Below, piece after piece: positions 8,140 to 15,875 of a stretch of DNA of 64,000 nt. This DNA is from Hymenobacter piscis (lineage in GTDB: Bacteria; Bacteroidota; Bacteroidia; Cytophagales; Hymenobacteraceae): NCBI RefSeq assembly GCF_018760735.1, contig NZ_JAHHZN010000006.1:1-64000 (forward strand), given 5' to 3'. A program made the position numbers and the translations under genes. Under the pieces are notes generated by a model that was given only the letters and a program-made list of their open reading frames with translations, was not told where the DNA came from and made no database searches. How positions within the stretch are numbered: the stretch's first letter is position 1; each line of letters opens with the position of its first letter.

Positions 8140-8840
8140 GCGCTTCGGTAGCTGATGAGTGGATAGTGGTCGGTTGGGTTGGAAGACAGGATCGGGAAGC
8201 TGACTTGGCGGAGTGGGGTCAGGGCTTCGGGTTGGCTGGAGGCCACATGCAGGGTATAGGCCGCGGCCTCTGGCAACCATACTTCCCGCACGTGCCAATG
8301 CGTGCCGGCCAGCAGGGCCTGCCGGTGTTGAATCTGAATCTCGCGCAGTGGAATGTTCAGGCCCCGGCCATCGGCCTTGGCCACGGCTTCCTTCTGGGTC
8401 CAGAGGTTGTAAAATTGCTGCAGCGTGTCGGTTCTGGGAGCCATTATGGCCGCCCATTCTGCGGAGCGGAAATGCGGGCGAAACGCGCGAATACTTTTGG
8501 GTGCCCGGTACTCCATGTCAAGGCCAACGCGGCAGGTGGTGCTTAGTGCGCACGCCACGTAGCCACCCGAGTGGGCCAGGTTAAAATCGATTTCGGAGCC
8601 AGGCAGGTAAGGTCGGTTATCGGGCGTGCGCTGCACATGCTCGAGTAGCTGCGGCTCCGCCTGGGCGCTCAGGGCGTGCTGGAGCAGTAGTGCCCCGAAT
8701 AGCGTAGCCTGCTGGCGGGCGGGTCGGCGGCAGGCCAGCACCCGTTGTTGCCAGGCGGGTGGCAGCCGGGCCAGGTACCCGGCCAGTACCATCGGCGGCA
8801 GGGCCGCCAGCCCGAAAGGAGTATACCACAGCTCAATCAT
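8136..8840 (-). CDS. 4'-phosphopantetheinyl transferase (Sfp type)
   Basis: About 234 residues from MIELWYTPFG. The family motifs are FNLAHSGGYVACALS, VGLDMEY (metal-binding Asp/Glu) and LWTQKEAVAKADGRGL. The enzyme transfers phosphopantetheine from CoA to the serine of a carrier protein; here the ACP encoded 41 bp upstream is the obvious substrate. A longer frame begins at 8864, but 8840 matches the family start. Its stop overlaps the ketosynthase start, so the genes are translationally coupled. Confidence 0.9.
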   Translation of the reverse strand: MIELWYTPFGLAALPPMVLAGYLARLPPAWQQRVLACRRPARQQATLFGALLLQHALSAQAEPQLLEHVQRTPDNRPYLPGSEIDFNLAHSGGYVACALSTTCRVGLDMEYRAPKSIRAFRPHFRSAEWAAIMAPRTDTLQQFYNLWTQKEAVAKADGRGLNIPLREIQIQHRQALLAGTHWHVREVWLPEAAAYTLHVASSQPEALTPLRQVSFPILSSNPTDHYPLISYRSA

Positions 8841-8881
8841 AGTCTGGAGGCGGCCCGGGCCCAAGCCCGGGCCGGCTGTCC

Positions 8882-9154
8882 TTAGGCGGCTACCGGAGCC
8901 GACTGGTGCTCGGCAATGAATTCGGCCAGCGTAGCCAGCGAGAAGAAGGCTTTCTTCATCTGGGCCGGATCAGTGACTTTGATGCCGTAATACTTGCTTA
9001 GAATGACAGTGAGCTCCAGCGCGTCGATGGAGTCTAGGCCCAGCCCGTCGTAGTCGAACAGGGGAGCGTCGGGGTTGATGTCAGCGGGTTGCAGATCTAC
9101 CAGATTCAGTTCCTGAATTATCTGGCCTTTGAGTTGTTCGATGAGCGTTGACAT
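8882..9154 (-). CDS. Acyl carrier protein
   Basis: 90 residues with the carrier-protein site GLGLDSIDALEL; Ser42 is the phosphopantetheine attachment residue. The upstream region PDAPLFDYDGLG and the helix after the serine are typical of ACPs of aryl-polyene and fatty-acid pathways. It lies between a ketosynthase-like gene and the phosphopantetheinyl transferase. Only one ACP is present in the operon, whereas many aryl-polyene clusters carry two. Confidence 0.93.
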   Translation of the reverse strand: MSTLIEQLKGQIIQELNLVDLQPADINPDAPLFDYDGLGLDSIDALELTVILSKYYGIKVTDPAQMKKAFFSLATLAEFIAEHQSAPVAA

Positions 9155-9181
9155 GGTAGTGGGGAAAAAGGTGAAAATGAA

Positions 9182-9832
9182 TTAGGAATAATGCGGTTGG
9201 GAATAGAGCAACTCCACGTCGGGCACCCGATGCGGACGGGGAGTTGGCGCGGGAGAAGCGTGGTTTTCGACTAGGTAGAAGAAGGCTTCGTGCCCCGTGA
9301 GGCCTGCTTCCAGCCATCCGCACAGGCAGGCCTGGCAGCTTTTCTCGGCCAGCAGCTGGCTCACGTAGGGCACCAGCATGGCCGGCTCGAAGGACTCGGT
9401 CACGAACAGGCTGTTTTCGCCCGTAAGCTGGTGGCGGATGCTGATTTCGCCGATGGCAATGTTGGGCAAGGTGTACACGAACACCGCCGGGCTCGGGAAG
9501 TGGCTGGCCGGCTCCGCAATGCTTTGCTGATGTACCACGTCGGTAAGCAGGCTGGAGGAGCGGTTAGTGAGCACTACCCCGATATCGGCGGGGCGGAGTC
9601 GGTCTTGTAGTCCCGCCTTGGGCAGCAGCAGCTCAGCCGTCAGAAAGGCGAGCTTGCTGAGCACATCCATCTTGAAGAACTTGGGGTAGCTCACCCCGAA
9701 GTGCCGGTAGCCGGCAATGAGGAAGTCGGAGAGGTCGGCGGCCGTGTCTTCGGGAGCCTCGAATAGGAGGGTTCCGTTGAGGAAAATCTGCCGGCCGCGA
9801 ATAGCGCAGGTGGCGGTAATGCTCGTTTCCAT
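9182..9832 (-). CDS. Short ketosynthase-like protein without catalytic residues
   Basis: 216 residues, about half the length of a ketosynthase. It aligns by eye with the N-terminal half of the fold: DIGVVLTNRSSSLLTD and VFVYTLPNIAIGEISIRHQ match KS segments that normally precede the active-site Cys. There is no TACxS motif and no AHGT or GHxxGA histidine. Similar short KS-like proteins occur in flexirubin-type clusters of Bacteroidota. It probably partners the ketosynthase encoded 3 bp upstream (9836-10978). Calling it a chain-length or specificity subunit is inference. Confidence 0.65.
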   Translation of the reverse strand: METSITATCAIRGRQIFLNGTLLFEAPEDTAADLSDFLIAGYRHFGVSYPKFFKMDVLSKLAFLTAELLLPKAGLQDRLRPADIGVVLTNRSSSLLTDVVHQQSIAEPASHFPSPAVFVYTLPNIAIGEISIRHQLTGENSLFVTESFEPAMLVPYVSQLLAEKSCQACLCGWLEAGLTGHEAFFYLVENHASPAPTPRPHRVPDVELLYSQPHYS

Positions 9833-9835
9833 AGG

Positions 9836-10978
9836 TCAGGCAGTTGTGGCGAAAAGAACGGCCGCGTTGCAGCCCCCAAAGCCGGAGGAAGTCTTCAGAA
9901 AGCGGCGCAACCGGGCCGGGCCGCGTTGCAGCACCGGGCGCACGGGCAGGGTAGTGCCGCACGTTTCGTATCCCTTTGATACAATCAGCTCCTGGTGCCG
10001 CATCGACTCAATGCCCATCACGGCTTCCAGCAGCCCGGCCGCGCCCAGAGTATGGCCGAAGTAGCCCTTGAGACTGTGCAGCGGCACCTCCTGCAAGCCG
10101 GCCCGGTGGAAGGCCTGGGCCTCCATCTCGTCGTTGTAGCGGGTGGCCGTGCCGTGGGCCCCAATGAAGTCAACGGTGTCGTCGTCGGCCTGTCGGAGCG
10201 TGCGGGTAATGGCTTGGTACAGACCTTCTCCGGTGCGCGATGGTGCCGAGATATGGTGGGCGTCGTTGGTGCTGGAACCGGCTACCACTTCCACCGCTTC
10301 GGCGCTGGTGGCGGGGGCCGTGGTCAGCACCAGGGCTACCGCGGCGTCGCCGAGGTTGATGCCGGTACGGGCCGCGTCGAAGGGCAGGCAGGGCTGGCGG
10401 CTGAGCGCGTTGAAGCAGTGGAAGCCTGAGAGCGTAAACTTGGATACCTCATCGGCGCCCACTACCACTACGTGGCGGTAGAGGCCGGTGCTGAGCAGTC
10501 GTTTCGCCACCAGTACGCCCTGCAGACTGGAAATGCAGGCGTTGGACAACACCAGCGGGGTATGAGCGAAGCCGCAGGCCCGGGCCACGGTGCGGGCCAG
10601 GTGGCTCAGGTAGAGGGCGGGGGCTACCGGCTGCTCAGTACCGCTGGCCAAATGGGCAATGTTGCCCTTCGTGGAGCAGTACACCAGCAGCGTATCCGGA
10701 CCGGTCAGGGGTTCCGAAAACTGGGCCTGCACATCCCGCAAAGCCATAATGCTCATTTGTTCCAGCTTGCTGTACTGGTGCGCCGCGTAACCCAGGGCCG
10801 TGAAGTGGGTCGTTAGCGGAGTTTCGTCAATCGTGGCGGCGCAGAAGCTTTCATCGGAGAAGTCAAACCAATGGGGGCGCAGGGCCGACTGCCCGGCCTG
10901 TACCGCTTGAAAGGTAGCCGCGGTGCCGAAGCCCAGGGGCGTGATGCAACTGCTGGCCATGGAGAAGATCTTTTTCAT
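9836..10978 (-). CDS. Beta-ketoacyl-ACP synthase (second active copy)
   Basis: 380 residues from MKKIFSMASSCITPLG. The catalytic residues are all present: Cys148 in LSNACISS, His in IGAHGTATRYND, and His in GYFGHTLGAAG. It differs clearly from the KS at 6946-8139, so the operon encodes two active ketosynthases, perhaps one for the first extension from the aryl starter and one for elongation (inference). The start overlaps the stop of the upstream thioesterase gene by 4 bp. Confidence 0.9.
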   Translation of the reverse strand: MKKIFSMASSCITPLGFGTAATFQAVQAGQSALRPHWFDFSDESFCAATIDETPLTTHFTALGYAAHQYSKLEQMSIMALRDVQAQFSEPLTGPDTLLVYCSTKGNIAHLASGTEQPVAPALYLSHLARTVARACGFAHTPLVLSNACISSLQGVLVAKRLLSTGLYRHVVVVGADEVSKFTLSGFHCFNALSRQPCLPFDAARTGINLGDAAVALVLTTAPATSAEAVEVVAGSSTNDAHHISAPSRTGEGLYQAITRTLRQADDDTVDFIGAHGTATRYNDEMEAQAFHRAGLQEVPLHSLKGYFGHTLGAAGLLEAVMGIESMRHQELIVSKGYETCGTTLPVRPVLQRGPARLRRFLKTSSGFGGCNAAVLFATTA

Positions 10979-11403
10979 GCGAGTAGGGCGGGGGATGGTA
11001 GCCAGCGTTGCTGCCACTCCGTGAAACACGGGGGCGCCAGAAGCTGCAGTTGCAGGTGAGCATCGGTAAAAACCTGGGTAGTCCGGGCCGTGCACACTAC
11101 CTGCCGGGTTTCAGCGTGGCGGATGCAGTACTCGAAGCAGATACGCGGCGTGGCGCTGGGCACGAAGCGGGTTTCCACCGTGAGCGTATCCCCATAGCGG
11201 GCCGCCCGTCTATAGTCGATGTCCAGCTTCACGAGCGGAATGCCGTAGCCGGCTTTCTCCAGCAGATGGTAGCCCAGGCCGTACTGGCGAGCAAATTCTT
11301 CCCGGCCGTCTTCCAGGTACTTTATATAGTGCCCGTGCCAGACGATGTGCATGGCATCAACCTCACAAAAACGGACGGTTACTTCTCTGATAATCTGCAG
11401 CAT
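10975..11403 (-). CDS. Acyl-CoA/ACP thioesterase, 4HBT family
   Basis: 142 residues of the hotdog 4-hydroxybenzoyl-CoA thioesterase type (YbgC-like). The opening FCEVDAMHIVWHGHYIKYLEDGREE carries the usual active-site Asp (VDAMHIVWHG). It should release or edit acyl chains on the carrier protein. Thioesterases of this kind are regular members of aryl-polyene clusters. It is 8 bp after the reductase gene and overlaps the ketosynthase start. Confidence 0.85.
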   Translation of the reverse strand: MLQIIREVTVRFCEVDAMHIVWHGHYIKYLEDGREEFARQYGLGYHLLEKAGYGIPLVKLDIDYRRAARYGDTLTVETRFVPSATPRICFEYCIRHAETRQVVCTARTTQVFTDAHLQLQLLAPPCFTEWQQRWLPSPALLA

Positions 11404-11411
11404 AGCTTGGG

Positions 11412-12137
11412 TTAGTACTGAGCTCCATTGATGGAAATAACCTGTCCGCTGATATAAGCCGCTTGCCCCGAAGCCAGGAAGCCTACTAGGTTGGCTACTT
11501 CCTCTGGTTCCCCAAAGCGGTGCATCGGAATAAGCGGCAGATAATCCTCTTCCCGCAGGCCCTGAAGCATTTCAGTGCGGATCAGCCCCGGGGCTACGGC
11601 ATTAACCGTAATCCCCCGCCGACCAACTTCCTGAGCCAGCGCCTTGGTTGCCCCGATAACTGCCGCCTTCGCGGCCGAGTAGTTCGTCTGGCCCAGTTGC
11701 CCCTTCAGCCCCGATAGGGATACCATGTTGATGACCCGCCCGGATTTCTGCCGGATCATGTTGCGGATCAGCAGGCGCGTCACGTTGAAAAAGCCGCCCG
11801 CGCTGGCGTCCATCACCTGTTGCCACTCCTCGTTGGTCATGAGCATCAGCAGGCCATCATGACGAATACCGGCGTTGTTGACCAGCACTTCTACACGCTT
11901 GTCGGGGTTGTCGGCGAGCCAGGTGCCCAGAACCTGTTCCACTTCCTGGCTATTGCCCACGTCGAAGCGCAGCAGTTCGGCTTCCATGCCCTGGGCCCGC
12001 ACCAGATCCTGAACTTGCTCAGCGGCAGCCTGGTTGGCCACGTAGTTGATGACGAGGTGGTAGCCCTGCTCGGCCAGCTTCAGGCAAATGGCGCGGCCAA
12101 TGCCCCGGGAGCCACCCGTCACGAATGCATACTTCAT
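11412..12137 (-). CDS. 3-oxoacyl-ACP reductase (FabG-like SDR)
   Basis: 241 residues from MKYAFVTGGSRGIGRAI, a classic NAD(P)-binding SDR start. The active-site YxxxK appears as YSAAKAAV with NMVSLSGLKGQ upstream (catalytic Ser), and the NNAGI motif is present. It reduces the 3-oxo group in each elongation cycle. A frame open to 12182 would add an unrelated prefix, so 12137 is preferred. Confidence 0.92.
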   Translation of the reverse strand: MKYAFVTGGSRGIGRAICLKLAEQGYHLVINYVANQAAAEQVQDLVRAQGMEAELLRFDVGNSQEVEQVLGTWLADNPDKRVEVLVNNAGIRHDGLLMLMTNEEWQQVMDASAGGFFNVTRLLIRNMIRQKSGRVINMVSLSGLKGQLGQTNYSAAKAAVIGATKALAQEVGRRGITVNAVAPGLIRTEMLQGLREEDYLPLIPMHRFGEPEEVANLVGFLASGQAAYISGQVISINGAQY

Positions 12138-12196
12138 ACTCTTGGTTGCACTAAAAGGTAAAAGCGTCGTCGGCGCGGCCAACTAAGGCGCCGGGG

Positions 12197-13798
12197 TCAG
12201 GCAACCAGTTCGGATACTTGCTCCGGCACGGCCACCTTGGATTCGGTCACGTCGGGTGTGGGTAATTGGATATGCTCGTGTTGGAGGTACTCCTTGATGA
12301 CCAGAATCTTTTCGGCCATCACGGTGTCCTCCGTAAAGACGGGCACCAGAGCCCGCAACTGCTGGTACACGCCCCGCGCCACCGACGAAAGCCGGTTCTC
12401 GAAGCCCAGGTAGTCCACGGCCTGGATGGTGGTCAGCAGCTGAACGGCCAGCACCTGGTAAGTATTCTCGATAACCTTGCTCGTAATCTGGGCCGAATTC
12501 GTGCCCATGCTCACCAGGTCCTGGTTGTCGTTGTTGTTGGGAATGCTGTGCACGTACATCGGGAACGAGAACGTCTGGTTCTCCGCCACCGTGGAGGTCG
12601 CCACAAACTGGGCCCCCTGCATGCCGAGGTTGAAGCCCAGTCGACCGAGGTTCACGAAGGGCGGTAGCTTCTGGTTGAGCTTGTTATTGAGCAGAAAGTT
12701 GAGCTGGCGCTCAGCCAGCATGGAGAGCTTGGTAATGGCAATTTTGAGCTTGTCCATCTCCAGCGAAACGTAGTCGCCGTGGAAGTTTCCGCCGTGGTAT
12801 ACGCTGCCCTTCTCCTGGTCAATGATTGGGTTGTCACTCACCGAGTTAATCTCGTGCATTACCACCGCGGTGGCATTCGTGATGGTATCGTGCACTGGTC
12901 CCAGAATCTGGGGCACGCAGCGAATGGAATAGAACTCCTGCACTTTATCTTCCAGCACGTCGGCCGTTACCTTCTTATCGTAGAGGTGCTCGTGGCGCTT
13001 GCGCACCAAGGCACTGTCCTGAAGCACAGCCCGCATTTGGGCGGCTACGTGCTGCTGACCGGGATGGTGCTTGGCCTCATTCAGCGGGGCTGAGTAGTGG
13101 TCGTCATAGGATTCCACAATTTCCGAGAGCAGGCTGGACGCCACCAAGCCCCAGTTGAGCAGGTTGCGGCTATGGATAAGGTTCACCACTCCTATTCCCG
13201 TCATGGCGGAGGTACCGTTCATCAAGGCCAAGCCTTCCCGCAAGTGCACGCTCAGCGGGGCCAGGCCATACGCCGCCAGCACCTCGGCCGTGGGGGTCTG
13301 CCGGCCCTCGTGCCAGACCTTACCTTCCCCAATAAGACCGAGGGCCAAGTGGGCCAGTTGCACCAGGTCGCCGCTGGCACCCACGCTACCGTGCTCGAAG
13401 ATGACAGGGAAAATGTCGCGGTTGATGAACTCCTGCAATAGTAATACTACTTCGGGATGAACACCTGATTTACCCTGCAAAAACGTATTAAGGCGGGCAA
13501 TCATGAGGGCCTTAACGAAAATGGTGTCTACTGCTTTGCCCTGGCCTGCGCAGTGGCTCCGGATCAGGTTGTATTGCAGCTGGGCTTGCTCTGTTTCATC
13601 TATTCGGTACTGAGCCATCGGCCCGAACCCCGTGTTGATACCATAAATTAACTTATCTTTGGCAAAATCAACCAGAAAAGAGAAACAGTCATTTACACGA
13701 ATCATAGCTGATTCGCTGATTGCTATATCGTCATCTTTAAATAAAATCTGGTAGAAATCATTCAACGTGATGCTGCGGTTGCCTACAGTCGTAATCAT
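12197..13798 (-). CDS. Tyrosine ammonia-lyase (aromatic amino acid lyase)
   Basis: 533 residues. The MIO prosthetic group forms from Ala141-Ser142-Gly143 in GSVGASGDLVQLAH. The catalytic Tyr is Tyr52 in LIYGINTGFGPMA. The substrate-selectivity pair region reads LIRSHCAG (His82), as in tyrosine rather than phenylalanine lyases. Long stretches match what I recall of the Flavobacterium johnsoniae tyrosine ammonia-lyase (for example VHSIPNNNDNQD and YHGGNFHGDY). The enzyme would make p-coumarate, the aryl starter. It is the first gene of the operon, and its own promoter region carries the shared block at 13893-13946. Confidence 0.92.
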   Translation of the reverse strand: MITTVGNRSITLNDFYQILFKDDDIAISESAMIRVNDCFSFLVDFAKDKLIYGINTGFGPMAQYRIDETEQAQLQYNLIRSHCAGQGKAVDTIFVKALMIARLNTFLQGKSGVHPEVVLLLQEFINRDIFPVIFEHGSVGASGDLVQLAHLALGLIGEGKVWHEGRQTPTAEVLAAYGLAPLSVHLREGLALMNGTSAMTGIGVVNLIHSRNLLNWGLVASSLLSEIVESYDDHYSAPLNEAKHHPGQQHVAAQMRAVLQDSALVRKRHEHLYDKKVTADVLEDKVQEFYSIRCVPQILGPVHDTITNATAVVMHEINSVSDNPIIDQEKGSVYHGGNFHGDYVSLEMDKLKIAITKLSMLAERQLNFLLNNKLNQKLPPFVNLGRLGFNLGMQGAQFVATSTVAENQTFSFPMYVHSIPNNNDNQDLVSMGTNSAQITSKVIENTYQVLAVQLLTTIQAVDYLGFENRLSSVARGVYQQLRALVPVFTEDTVMAEKILVIKEYLQHEHIQLPTPDVTESKVAVPEQVSELVA

Positions 13799-13892
13799 GG
13801 CAAGGAAGATGAATGGTGGTAGTTATTTGGATGGCTGGTGCACGAATCAGGTTGCGGCCTGTTTTCTGATATAAATGTCGATGTATGTGATA

Positions 13893-13946
13893 GGATAGTG
13901 AAATATTTTACACCAACTGGCTAATTATAGGTGTGAAAAGGGTGTT
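13893..13946 (-). promoter_or_regulatory. Shared promoter block, copy 2 (aryl-polyene operon)
   Basis: On the minus strand it reads AACACCC, a 22-base interval, then GTTGGTGTAA (13909-13918) and CTATCC. The distance from the first A of AACACCC to GTTGG is 29 bases, exactly as in the block before the receptor gene. A weak -7-like TACATCGA lies at 13878-13885. The block is about 110 bp before the lyase start. Confidence 0.7.
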
Positions 13947-13991
13947 GATACTATCAAATGCATTTGATAAAAAAATAATTAATAGAACAAT

Positions 13992-14024
13992 AAAAAAGGC
14001 ATCTGGTGTAAACCAAATGCCTTT
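13992..14024 (-). terminator. Terminator after the LanC-like gene
   Basis: Arms 13995-14007 and 14012-14024 pair around a 4-base loop. In the minus-strand transcript the single mismatch becomes a G-U pair, and the stem is followed by a U run (plus-strand A run 13992-13997). It ends the transcript of the gene at 14058-15167 and separates it from the aryl-polyene promoter. Confidence 0.85.
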
Positions 14025-14057
14025 GCATAAAGCCATTATACAGGGTGTTGTTTTATA

Positions 14058-15167
14058 TTACAATTCAACTGCTGATATGTCTAGGTAGTCAGCCGAAATA
14101 CTTATATTCTGCTGCGGTAGGAGATGTAGAAGAGCTTTAGCCTCCCAGAACTCAGAGAGTAGTTCTGGGCGCTGTCCTGGCAATAGTGCTATAGCCTCTT
14201 CGTGCATAATTTGCTTCTGGAGATGGTGTTGCCAGAAGCGGAAGCTTTTCTCGTAGGCTGGGTTTTTGGTTAAGCGGTACAGCTTGTAATAGAGGTAGGC
14301 AACGCCAGCGCTACCCTCCTGAAAATAGGCATTTTGTAATCCGCTACTGCTGCTGTCAGTCCGAAGAGTAGTATTTAGTCCTACCAAATCTGCAATTCTG
14401 CCTAATTCCGAATCATGGAAAAGCAGTTCAGCCTGATACAGCAACAGGGCAATTGGCAAATCAACGCCACTGGCCCAACTTAGCTTGTTGGAATATGAAT
14501 GCCCTGATCCGTCGTTGAAGACAAGGTCAGGAAAAATAGCGTATTGACCTTTGGAAAAATCAGTCTCCCGTCGGGTTGAAATAAGGAACTTGAGCTCATT
14601 GTGTAGTATTTCCTGGATAAGCTGCGGGGCAATACCTTTAGCATGCAAGTTGATTAGTAAATCTAATTCGAGCAGCAGTCCTCCGTTTTTATAAAGGCGA
14701 ATTGTAGATTTTGTGTTTTTTGTAAAAATAGATCTTTTGCTTTGTGAATATATCGTATGTATTTGCTTAGTTAAAATACCTTCATAGCTTGCTAAGTCGA
14801 AATGTTTGCTATAATATAGTATATGTGATATGGCGTTGTTAATTTCATTTACATGGATGATATCTGAATTTATTAAGCAGTAAAGATAGCTATCTAATTT
14901 ATGTGCGGATAAATTATTGTTATTATTAGGATTGGTGTAAAGGGAAACCTGATGGTGTAGCCACGTTATTTTTATTGAACACGAAGGCGACAAGATAGGT
15001 GCAATTGCTGTCTGGTTTACGACCTCTATGGCTTTAGCTAAATGAGAAACCTGCCCCGTCTTTTTAAAAAGTAGAAAATTGTACACGGGATTACTGAATA
15101 AGCTGTCACCTTCTTTCATGATGGTACTGTAGTGCGAATAGACTGATGTAAATAAATTGCTTAGCAT
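14058..15167 (-). CDS. LanC-like cyclase homologue lacking zinc ligands
   Basis: 369 residues. The C-terminal half aligns by eye with bacteroidal LanC-type cyclases. LSWASGVDLPIALLLYQA (229-246) sits where LanC has LSWCYGDLGIAL, and NAYFQEGSAGVAYLYYKLY (279-297) where LanC has a CHG-x-AG motif. The three residues that bind zinc in LanC (Cys, Cys, His) are Ala232, Gln283 and Glu284 here. The protein therefore cannot hold the catalytic zinc in the usual way and probably does not form thioether rings. The gene is markedly AT-rich (about 14.6-15.0 kb). It lies directly downstream of the cysteine-free precursor, separated by a strong hairpin. Role as scaffold, leader-binding partner or chaperone is inference. 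Confidence 0.75.
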   Translation of the reverse strand: MLSNLFTSVYSHYSTIMKEGDSLFSNPVYNFLLFKKTGQVSHLAKAIEVVNQTAIAPILSPSCSIKITWLHHQVSLYTNPNNNNNLSAHKLDSYLYCLINSDIIHVNEINNAISHILYYSKHFDLASYEGILTKQIHTIYSQSKRSIFTKNTKSTIRLYKNGGLLLELDLLINLHAKGIAPQLIQEILHNELKFLISTRRETDFSKGQYAIFPDLVFNDGSGHSYSNKLSWASGVDLPIALLLYQAELLFHDSELGRIADLVGLNTTLRTDSSSSGLQNAYFQEGSAGVAYLYYKLYRLTKNPAYEKSFRFWQHHLQKQIMHEEAIALLPGQRPELLSEFWEAKALLHLLPQQNISISADYLDISAVEL

Positions 15168-15183
15168 GGGATAATATAAATAT

Positions 15184-15225
15184 CCTGACCTTCTGAGCTT
15201 TTGTGAAAAAGCCCAGAAGGTCAGG
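15184..15225 (-). terminator. Hairpin between precursor and LanC-like gene
   Basis: Arms 15184-15202 and 15207-15225 form a 19-bp stem with a 4-base loop. The one mismatch on the plus strand is a G-U pair in the minus-strand transcript, so the hairpin acts in the direction lanA to lanC. Such partial terminators after a precursor gene commonly give more precursor than enzyme transcript. Confidence 0.85.
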
Positions 15226-15299
15226 GGTTAATGATTCATGGAATAAAGTAAATCACGAGAACAGGTAATGGCTCGAATGGGCATGTCGCAAAGTCGGCT

Positions 15300-15434
15300 C
15301 TAGAAGCTCGATAGGATGGAAGTCCACGTGTCGAGAGTGCCGACGCTGGGGGCTGAACCAGGCTGCACCTGGGTGAAGCGGGTAATAACTTTCTTCTGCA
15401 GGCTAAGCTTGGAGGATGTGGTAGCAGTTTTCAT
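15300..15434 (-). CDS. LanA-like precursor peptide without cysteine (44 aa)
   Basis: 44 residues from MKTATTSSKLSLQKKVIT. The KLSLQKKVI stretch resembles the leader of bacteroidal class I lanthipeptides (KLxLxKxxI). The putative core VQPGSAPSVGTLDTWTSILS then SF has seven Ser/Thr but no Cys at all. There is no GG cleavage site. With a LanB dehydratase gene nearby, Ser/Thr could become dehydroalanine/dehydrobutyrine but could not form lanthionine rings. A frame to 15482 adds 16 residues; 15434 is chosen because the leader motif begins there and a -7 box lies 45 bp upstream. Confidence 0.7.
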   Translation of the reverse strand: MKTATTSSKLSLQKKVITRFTQVQPGSAPSVGTLDTWTSILSSF

Positions 15435-15479
15435 GTGGCGGTAGTAAGAGAGTGAGAGTGTGTTGGTGGATGACTGAAA

Positions 15480-15554
15480 CAAACTTAGGCGAGCCGGCAG
15501 AGGCTAGGAAAACTGTTACACCAACCGGGCTTTTCGCGGGACTAATCCGGCGAA
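15480..15554 (-). promoter_or_regulatory. Promoter of the precursor gene with shared block, copy 3
   Basis: A perfect Bacteroidota -7 box TAAGTTTG (minus strand) lies at 15480-15487, 45 bp before the start codon. The shared motif GTTGGTGTAA is at 15516-15525, 38 bases upstream of that box, followed by CTAGCC as in the other two copies. The further upstream half (to 15554) matches the receptor-gene block at roughly two of three positions (TTA-T-CCG-GAA). The remainder of the 441-bp gap between this gene and the divergent kinase gene (15555-15875) shows no gene I can support. Confidence 0.72.
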
Positions 15555-15875
15555 AGCGTAGTTTGGCCGCGGGGGCACCCTTCACGGAGTCGGAGAAATG
15601 CGCTTCAGCAGGAACGGTCGAGGACAAATGGTGCCGGAGTGATAGCAACAGGCAACTGATTAGGGACCAGTTTGGATGAGTACCTCGGCTGGTCATGGCA
15701 TTGGTTGCAGCAGTCCTCCGGTCGCCTCAGATGAATTCTAAGGCGTAGCCCCTATCAGTGTTACCAATGGTTGCGCGCTGGTAGAATAAGCAATTGTCCG
15801 GCGTTGGGATAGCAATACACTGGGTTTGGTTGTCCCCTTTCTATATATTGCTCTTCCAATGCTCAAGGTTGATAT

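Noticed and set aside
15403..15696. 97-codon minus-strand frame overlapping the precursor gene
   Set aside because: Overlaps the precursor and its promoter in another frame, has no leader-like or domain feature, and the promoter block lies inside it.
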